From an uncultured Collinsella sp. (GTDB taxonomy: Bacteria > Actinomycetota > Coriobacteriia > Coriobacteriales > Coriobacteriaceae), in assembly GCA_902490445.1 (NCBI GenBank), contig CABUDZ010000001.1, positions 1-64,000 on the forward strand: a stretch of 64,000 nt of DNA. The letters are read 5' to 3'. Positions 59,480 to 64,000 of the stretch are shown piece by piece. Position 1 is the first letter of the stretch, and each line of letters begins with the position of its first letter. Both the position numbers and the translations under genes were made by a program. The notes beneath the pieces were generated by a model. That model saw only the letters and a list, made by a program, of their open reading frames with translations, made no database searches and was not told the origin of the DNA.

Positions 59480-60424
59480 CTACTTGGAATCAGGCACAAT
59501 ACCGACCAAGCTAACCGTTACGTCGAAAGTCGGGCTTCCCTCACCAACATCGAGGCCGGACATGTTCTGACAATCGTTGTCGGTGCCCTCCATCCAAATG
59601 ACAACCTTGAAGTTCGTCCCGTTGTAACCAACGTGAGCGAGCATCCGAGCATCGCCCATCGGCTTAACGTAGGAGTCACCACTCCTAGTTGCTCCCCAGT
59701 TTTTGTTGTTCTGGTCAATCATATTCCCGCCGTACACATGGGCATAAGACGGCGCCATGGTCACCGAGAGGCTGCCGGAATTCACGCAACTCCAGCCCTC
59801 GGTAGCAGAAACATCGTTTCCCTTGCCTGTCGGAAGGACCGGAGCATAAACAACCTTGAGCTCGTCATTAATCAGCAGACCAACACGAAGGCTGCCTTTG
59901 ATTTTGTCAAACCAATCTTTCGAAGCGCCTTCCGACGCAGTCACAACAACGGGACCGTTCGAGCTGCTGTTGTCGAGATAGACGTCAGCCTCGCCAGTCT
60001 GGTTAATCGTGTAGATCGTATATTCCGCCATCGTATAGGCGTAATAAGTCTCGGTATCTCCCTTGAGCGTATAGGAACCCTCAAGCTGCTTAGAAATCGT
60101 TGCCTTCTGGTAACCACTCACATCTGTACCATTCCATGATTTTGGTACAAACCAGCTATGGGCATCGTCCGTGGAAGACGGACTGATCTCATGGCCAGTG
60201 CTTGCGGCGGTCGTCTGATGATCGCTACCGTCATGAATGGCATTTGGGCCGGACGCAATTTGGAGGACCATGCCGTTTGCCTGGGCGCTAACGGTACTGG
60301 TGGTGCCGTCAACCTTTGTGTTTGAAACGAACCAGGCATACGTTGCAGAGCCAAGCGCAACCGCTGCCATAACGACTGACAAGGCTGCGATCGCAAGCTG
60401 CTTTTTCATCTGCTTAACGCTCAA
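59480..60424 (-). CDS. SipW-signal (TasA/camelysin-like) secreted protein 5
   Basis: 314 aa. Signal helix IAALSVVMAAVALGSATYAW followed by FVSNTKVDGTTSTVSA. The start is TTG at 60424 with GAGGAGG seven nt upstream; an ATG five codons in is the alternative. The ectodomain is rich in Thr, Ser and Asn, with VVIWMEGTDNDCQNMSG near the C-terminus and a terminal beta strand (FDVTVSLVGIV). Its N-terminus is almost identical in pattern to the split gene upstream, so the two are recent paralogues. Confidence 0.85.
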   Translation of the reverse strand: MSVKQMKKQLAIAALSVVMAAVALGSATYAWFVSNTKVDGTTSTVSAQANGMVLQIASGPNAIHDGSDHQTTAASTGHEISPSSTDDAHSWFVPKSWNGTDVSGYQKATISKQLEGSYTLKGDTETYYAYTMAEYTIYTINQTGEADVYLDNSSSNGPVVVTASEGASKDWFDKIKGSLRVGLLINDELKVVYAPVLPTGKGNDVSATEGWSCVNSGSLSVTMAPSYAHVYGGNMIDQNNKNWGATRSGDSYVKPMGDARMLAHVGYNGTNFKVVIWMEGTDNDCQNMSGLDVGEGSPTFDVTVSLVGIVPDSK

Positions 60425-60443
60425 CGGAAATCCTCCTCTCTAA

Positions 60444-60478
60444 AGAAAAAGGCGGGGGACACCTCTCCCCCGCCTTGT
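60444..60478 (-). terminator. Intrinsic terminator between the two SipW-signal genes
   Basis: Minus strand AAGGCGGGGGAGAGG-TGT-CCCCCGCCTT followed by TTTCTTT. It would attenuate transcription from the split gene into protein 5, a typical arrangement for unequal subunit expression. Confidence 0.85.
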
Positions 60479-60494
60479 TTAGCTGCTTATCCCG

Positions 60495-61271
60495 CTAGTT
60501 CTTATCGGTCTGAGTAGAGGTAGCAGTGAAGACAACGTTAATGCGCTTGGAAGCCGTCTTCAGATTCTCAAGATTGTTCGTAAAGACCTGAGCATCGTCA
60601 CCATCGTAGAAGACATACATTTCAACGGTTGTCTCATCCTCGCCAATCTTATCGGCAAGCTTATGCGTGGTGTCAGAAGAGGAGACAATGCCGTCCTTAT
60701 TGCAAAGCACCCAGTTCGTCCCGCTCATGACCAGCACGCGAAGCGCAGAATCAAATTTATCATTATCGCCTGTGGCACCCGTAATTTTGGCCGAATCAAC
60801 TACAAGATTGGTGAGCTCAGCGCCCTTTGAGCCAACATAAAAGGTGTTCTTTACGGCATACTTTCCAGTAACCGCGGCGGCAGGCGTGCCGGCAGCGTCG
60901 GCGCCCTGAGCAGGAACAAGCTTGACGGTATTGTCGACCTTCAAGCCATCAGTCGCACTGGTACCGAATGCCGTATAGAAGTTAGCCAGCGTATCGTACG
61001 GAGTCGTGTCGGCGCCATTTGCCCAATGAGCCGGATAAAGCGGCGTGTTCGCAACAGAAGAATCATCCGTGCGAAGATCCTTAGACGGTTCATTCTCATC
61101 ACGAATATACATGAACGCAGAGTTCGACTGAGCAGAAATCTAACTGGTCGTTGCGTCGACCTTGTTGTTGCTCACAAACCATGCGAACGTGGCAGAGCCC
61201 AGTGCTACGGCTGCTACCAGCACCATGGCGATGGCGGCGCCCATCTGCTTCTTTAATGCCTTGGTATCCAT
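60495..61271 (-). pseudogene. SipW-signal secreted protein split by in-frame amber codon
   Basis: From ATG 61271 (AAAGGGGTCCGT upstream) the frame reads MDTKALKKQMGAAIAMVLVA, GSATFAWFVSNNKVDATTS, then TAG (61140-61142), then continues in the same frame with ISAQSNSAFMYIRDENEP and 200 more residues to 60495. The paralogue at 59480 reads KVDGTTSTVSAQANG across this point, so one codon has become a stop. The downstream piece retains EMYVFYDGDDAQVFTNNL, the C-terminal motif. Either a nonsense mutation, suppressible stop or sequencing error. Confidence 0.75.
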
Positions 61272-61670
61272 ACGGACCCCTTTCTTTCCCCATTCATCCC
61301 AGATGACCCTCGAGAAGCCCGGAAGGGGAGCCCGCGCTTTCGTGTTGGATGTTGCTTGCCCATCCTTTAGACATGGAATTGAGAATACCATAATTCTTAC
61401 GATTTCCTTATGAGTTTTCGGCAGCCTACATTCCGGCAGATTCATAGGTCTACCTCTGGTTATATGCGGTGCTACATGAACATCGTTTACCTTATTTGAT
61501 CTCTCTCCCGCGCAGTCATAAGCCCCTCTTAAGCCTTGCGACCGCAGCGCCATGCCAACGCACACATTCGCCCTCCGCCGAGCTTCGCCCTAGCCCTTCC
61601 CCACCCGCTATACTGATGTAGCACGTGTAATTTCTGCCTGCTTATGCGGGCTATTTGCCGGGAGGACTCT
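61272..61670. promoter_or_regulatory. Divergent intergenic region with extended -10 promoter
   Basis: 399 bp. On the minus strand an extended -10 (TGG-TATTCT, 61382-61390) lies ~110 nt upstream of the split gene, giving a long 5' UTR. On the plus strand a -10 TATACT (61609-61614) with TTCGCC 19 nt upstream could serve the 170-aa gene. No tRNA, riboswitch or supported ORF was recognised. Confidence 0.5.
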
Positions 61671-62183
61671 ATGGCTGCCGCCAATCAACCCAAGGGAAGC
61701 GTTTCTACCGGATCGATCAAGCCGGTGACGCGCAAAGCCGTTCGTTGTCAGCGCGAAGTTGCCTGGCTGGTCACGCAAGCGGCCGGTAAGCTCGTCGCCA
61801 CCACCGACGACGTCAACGCGCCCACACCCAGCTTTGTGCTGGCGGCGGCGTTGTCATATGCCCGCGAGCAGGAGCAGACCGCCCGGGACCGTGACGCCGC
61901 GATCGACTACAAGGCCGTCATGGGCTCCGACCTCGCGAGCTTTTGTGCGGCCGCGGGGCTGCCCGCAGCGCCCAACGCGCTTTCGGACGCGGGCTACATG
62001 TTCACGCTCTCGGGCGCGGATCTGATCCGCGACATCTATGCCTACTGCGGCGACCTGGGCGAGCGCATGAGAGATCCGGTGCAGGTCAAACCGGGCTACG
62101 CGATCAAGCTCGCGTTGCGGTTGTTCTTGCTGGACGACGCCGCTGGCAACGGCGCTACCTCCGCCGACAACGCCTCCGCATAA
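61671..62183 (+). CDS. Hypothetical protein, 170 aa
   Basis: Soluble, helical-looking protein (KAVRCQREVAWLVTQAAGKL; PTPSFVLAAALSYAREQEQT; PGYAIKLALRLFLLDDAAGN). No recognised domain, signal or membrane segment. GGGAGGACTCT precedes the ATG; an upstream in-frame ATG at 61644 has none. It is transcribed opposite to the surface genes on both sides and ends at a shared bidirectional terminator. Confidence 0.7.
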   Translation: MAAANQPKGSVSTGSIKPVTRKAVRCQREVAWLVTQAAGKLVATTDDVNAPTPSFVLAAALSYAREQEQTARDRDAAIDYKAVMGSDLASFCAAAGLPAAPNALSDAGYMFTLSGADLIRDIYAYCGDLGERMRDPVQVKPGYAIKLALRLFLLDDAAGNGATSADNASA

Positions 62184-62185
62184 CA

Positions 62186-62222
62186 AAAGCGCCGGGTCGG
62201 GAAATCACTCCCGGCCCGGCGC
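62186..62222. terminator. Bidirectional terminator between convergent genes
   Basis: AAGCGCCGGGTCGGG-N8-CCCGGCCCGGCGCTT with TCTTCGTTCT on the plus side and TTTTGTT on the minus side. Confidence 0.85.
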
Positions 62223-62231
62223 TTCTTCGTT

Positions 62232-63401
62232 CTACTTGTCCCCGTCCCCCGCGGGCGAGTTCTTTTGGTTGCGACGGTTACTCCAGGTCACGTTGTGTTC
62301 CTTGTAGTAATCGGGCGCCTCGTTGCCGCTCGCGCTAATGGGGTCGTTGCCGGTCAGGGTGTCGGCAATATCCTGCACGAATTTAATGAACAGGCTCGAG
62401 TCGTCGGTCTCGGACGAATCAAAGTCAAAGCCAAACTCCACCGCACCGCCGATGATCTTGTCCACGCACTCCGGGTCGTCGCCGTCCAGCCAAATGACCA
62501 CGGTGTACTTGTCCACATCGCCCACGCGAAAGTTCTTGTGGCTAATGGTCGTCACCACGTCCTTGGACGCAAACGGCTCGGTGTTGGGCTCGGGGCTGCC
62601 GTCGGCCGTTGCCGCCGCATAGGTGGTGGGCTCGCCGTTGCGGTACACCCGCACGCGCGCCGCCTTCTCCACGCCCTTGCTGGCGCTGACCACCTTGAGC
62701 TTGGCGCTGTAGCCCAGATCGGTCTTGCCGGCGTTGCGGATATAGAAGGTGTACGCCACATAGTTCTTGCCGTTGTGGCTGCCGTCGATGTTATCCAGGT
62801 TGTCGGGCAGGTCGTCGGCAGCGATATTGGTGCCGTTGTCCACGGCGTCGGCCGCCAGGCGCGCGGTGGCGTTGTTAAAGTCGCCATTGTCGGCAATGGC
62901 CACGCCGCGGCGGAACAGCTCCAGGCGGTTGAGGTTGATGGTGAAGTTACCCATGTTTTCCTGCATAAACGACAGGGCAAACAGCACGCCAAAGGCAAGC
63001 GCCAGCACCACGAGGGCTTTTTGTAGCTTGTCCATGCGCAGCAGCGCCGTGCCGATGCGCTCCATGCGGCGCTTGGGCATGTACATGGACACGACCGCGT
63101 CGGGGTCGATGTCGTCGAGGTCCTGGTCGGCCAGCGCCTGCTCCAGCTCCTCGATGCGCACCACGCCGCGCAAGTCGCGCTTGGGCTTGCGCTTGGGTTT
63201 GGGTTTGGGCTTGGACTTGGGCTTGCCGAAGCGCTTGCGGGAGGCGGGGGGCTGGTCGGGCGCGGAGTCCTCGCCGGGCGCGTCCTCGGCGTTGGCGCCG
63301 GGAGCGTCCTGTAGCGCGTCCTCGGCTTGGTCCTCGGTCAAACCCTCGGCCAAATCCTCGGCAGCTTGATCTTTGTTGTCGTTACGCTTGAACAGAGCCA
63401 T
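62232..63401 (-). CDS. Membrane-anchored relative of SipW-signal proteins with Lys-Pro linker
   Basis: 389 aa. Long cytoplasmic N-terminal region: acidic (1-50), a Lys-Pro repeat (GKPKSKPKPKPKRKPKRD, 58-75) and an acidic helix (VRIEELEQALADQDLDDIDP), then one helix (LQKALVVLALAFGVLFALSF, about 126-146). The ectodomain carries KYTVVIWLDGDDPECVDKI, the same C-terminal block as the SipW-signal proteins. The typical AWF cleavage motif is absent (MQENMGNF follows the helix), so it may stay membrane-bound. It follows the PilZ gene by 5 nt. Confidence 0.75.
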   Translation of the reverse strand: MALFKRNDNKDQAAEDLAEGLTEDQAEDALQDAPGANAEDAPGEDSAPDQPPASRKRFGKPKSKPKPKPKRKPKRDLRGVVRIEELEQALADQDLDDIDPDAVVSMYMPKRRMERIGTALLRMDKLQKALVVLALAFGVLFALSFMQENMGNFTINLNRLELFRRGVAIADNGDFNNATARLAADAVDNGTNIAADDLPDNLDNIDGSHNGKNYVAYTFYIRNAGKTDLGYSAKLKVVSASKGVEKAARVRVYRNGEPTTYAAATADGSPEPNTEPFASKDVVTTISHKNFRVGDVDKYTVVIWLDGDDPECVDKIIGGAVEFGFDFDSSETDDSSLFIKFVQDIADTLTGNDPISASGNEAPDYYKEHNVTWSNRRNQKNSPAGDGDK

Positions 63402-63406
63402 GGCGA

Positions 63407-64000
63407 TCAGATCTTATATTTCGTGCGAATGTAGCCGACGTATTCTTTGACGAGCTCGCGCTCCATGTCGTCGGCGTAGCGGAACTGCAGGCCGCAGACG
63501 TTGCGGTACAGGCTGCCCTTGGGCGCGCGGCGCACCCAGCACACGATGCCCAGCTGCTCGGGCAGCTCGTGGCGCTCGCCCTGCAGGCGGATCGTGGGCA
63601 TTTGCACGGCCAGGGCCTCGCCCACGTCGGGATAATCGTTGAGGTAGACGGCCAGGCCGCCGGCCGAGACGTCGATGGTCATGGCGTCCTCGGGCTCGGA
63701 GGCGGCCGCGTTGTCGCGCTGGTAGGTAAGGCGCATGGCGACCTTAAAACGCTCGTCGCGGCGCTTGACAAAGGTGCGCTGCTCGGCGACTTTGCGCATT
63801 TTCCAGTAGGTGCGGATGCCTTTTTTCTCGACTGCCTCGGGATAGCCGGCGAGCACGAACGTCTCCTCGCCCACTTTGTATTGCAGCAGCAGCTTTTGGT
63901 TTTCGTCCATGATGAGCGGCTTGCCGGCGAGCATGGGCGCGCTCATAAGGAAGTACGCGTCGTCCAGGTTCTCTTTGTACGTGGCGAGCATGTTGAAGTC
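63407..64000 (-). CDS. PilZ-domain (YcgR-like) protein, 5' end outside window
   Basis: The frame stays open to the window edge; an ATG at 63991 lies inside it, so the true start is probably beyond 64000. C-terminal half is a PilZ domain: FVKRRDERFKVAM carries the c-di-GMP-binding R-x-x-x-R, and DVSAGGLAVYL is the (D/N)-x-S-x-x-G box, both intact. The N-terminal part (YFLMSAPMLAGKPLIMDENQ) resembles a YcgR-type flanking domain. Five nt upstream of the membrane-anchored surface protein, linking c-di-GMP signalling to the surface locus. Confidence 0.85.
   Translation of the reverse strand, partial: DFNMLATYKENLDDAYFLMSAPMLAGKPLIMDENQKLLLQYKVGEETFVLAGYPEAVEKKGIRTYWKMRKVAEQRTFVKRRDERFKVAMRLTYQRDNAAASEPEDAMTIDVSAGGLAVYLNDYPDVGEALAVQMPTIRLQGERHELPEQLGIVCWVRRAPKGSLYRNVCGLQFRYADDMERELVKEYVGYIRTKYKI

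Overview
The window looks like a chromosomal segment of a high-GC, monoderm gut actinobacterium of the class Coriobacteriia, most likely Collinsella or a close relative. That is inferred from GC-rich coding, a Tad pilus locus without a secretin, a T-box in front of pheST, an ECF-type CbiMQO metal importer, and several proteins with SipW-type signal peptides. No rRNA, CRISPR array, intact insertion sequence or phage was seen. Nearly all genes lie on the minus strand. The exceptions are a 57-aa membrane protein (5168), pyk, a M32 carboxypeptidase, tRNA-Val, a DUF5710 protein and a small hypothetical gene (61671).

Region 1 (1-14.1 kb) is housekeeping: tRNA-Ser, two near-adjacent tRNA-Arg(ACG), serS, proC, rlmH with an SPFH-protein gene, tRNA-Leu, tatD-rsmA, metG, rsmI, a GH5-like protein with altered catalytic residues, and tRNA-Phe. 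Region 2 (14.1-24.5 kb) holds a toxin-antitoxin pair whose toxin gene is frameshifted in a G5 run, then a compact Tad/Flp pilus operon. In transcription order this is cpaB, cpaE/tadZ, tadA, tadB, tadC, flp, a small membrane protein, a second flp-like pilin, tadE, a TadG-like protein, a second TadE-like protein and a DUF192 gene. Region 3 (24.6-42.2 kb) carries rsgA, a P2-type Ca2+-ATPase, pyk, a phospholipase-C-fold protein, cbiM-cbiQ-cbiO, T-box-pheS-pheT, the M32 carboxypeptidase and glmM. Region 4 (42.2-45.7 kb) has a DUF4012 surface protein and an EamA transporter.

Region 5 (45.8-54.9 kb) is the most unusual part. It is an apparent operon of four SipW-signal (TasA/camelysin-like) secreted proteins, a SipW-like signal peptidase, a membrane-anchored McrB-like AAA+ ATPase, a DUF2357-like protein whose C-terminal half is a long Ala/Glu-rich coiled coil, and a second SipW-like signal peptidase. 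A satellite locus at 59.5-64 kb adds two more SipW-type proteins (one split by an in-frame amber codon), a membrane-anchored relative, and a PilZ (c-di-GMP receptor-like) gene cut by the window end. Most of these secreted proteins share a C-terminal W-(L/M)-(E/D)-G-x-D-x-(D/N/E)-C-like motif. The proposed reading is a SipW-dependent surface fibre or coat whose assembly or quality control is run by an AAA+/DUF2357 membrane machine. That reading is inference.

Between the two surface loci (55.1-59.4 kb) sit tRNA-Val, a MITE-like 182-bp palindrome, a possible nuclease-fold protein, a DUF5710 protein, a zinc-ribbon protein and an HNH endonuclease, resembling a small accessory or defence island. 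Intergenic regions across the window are rich in large palindromes, several placed 8-12 nt after stop codons and some sharing a core sequence.
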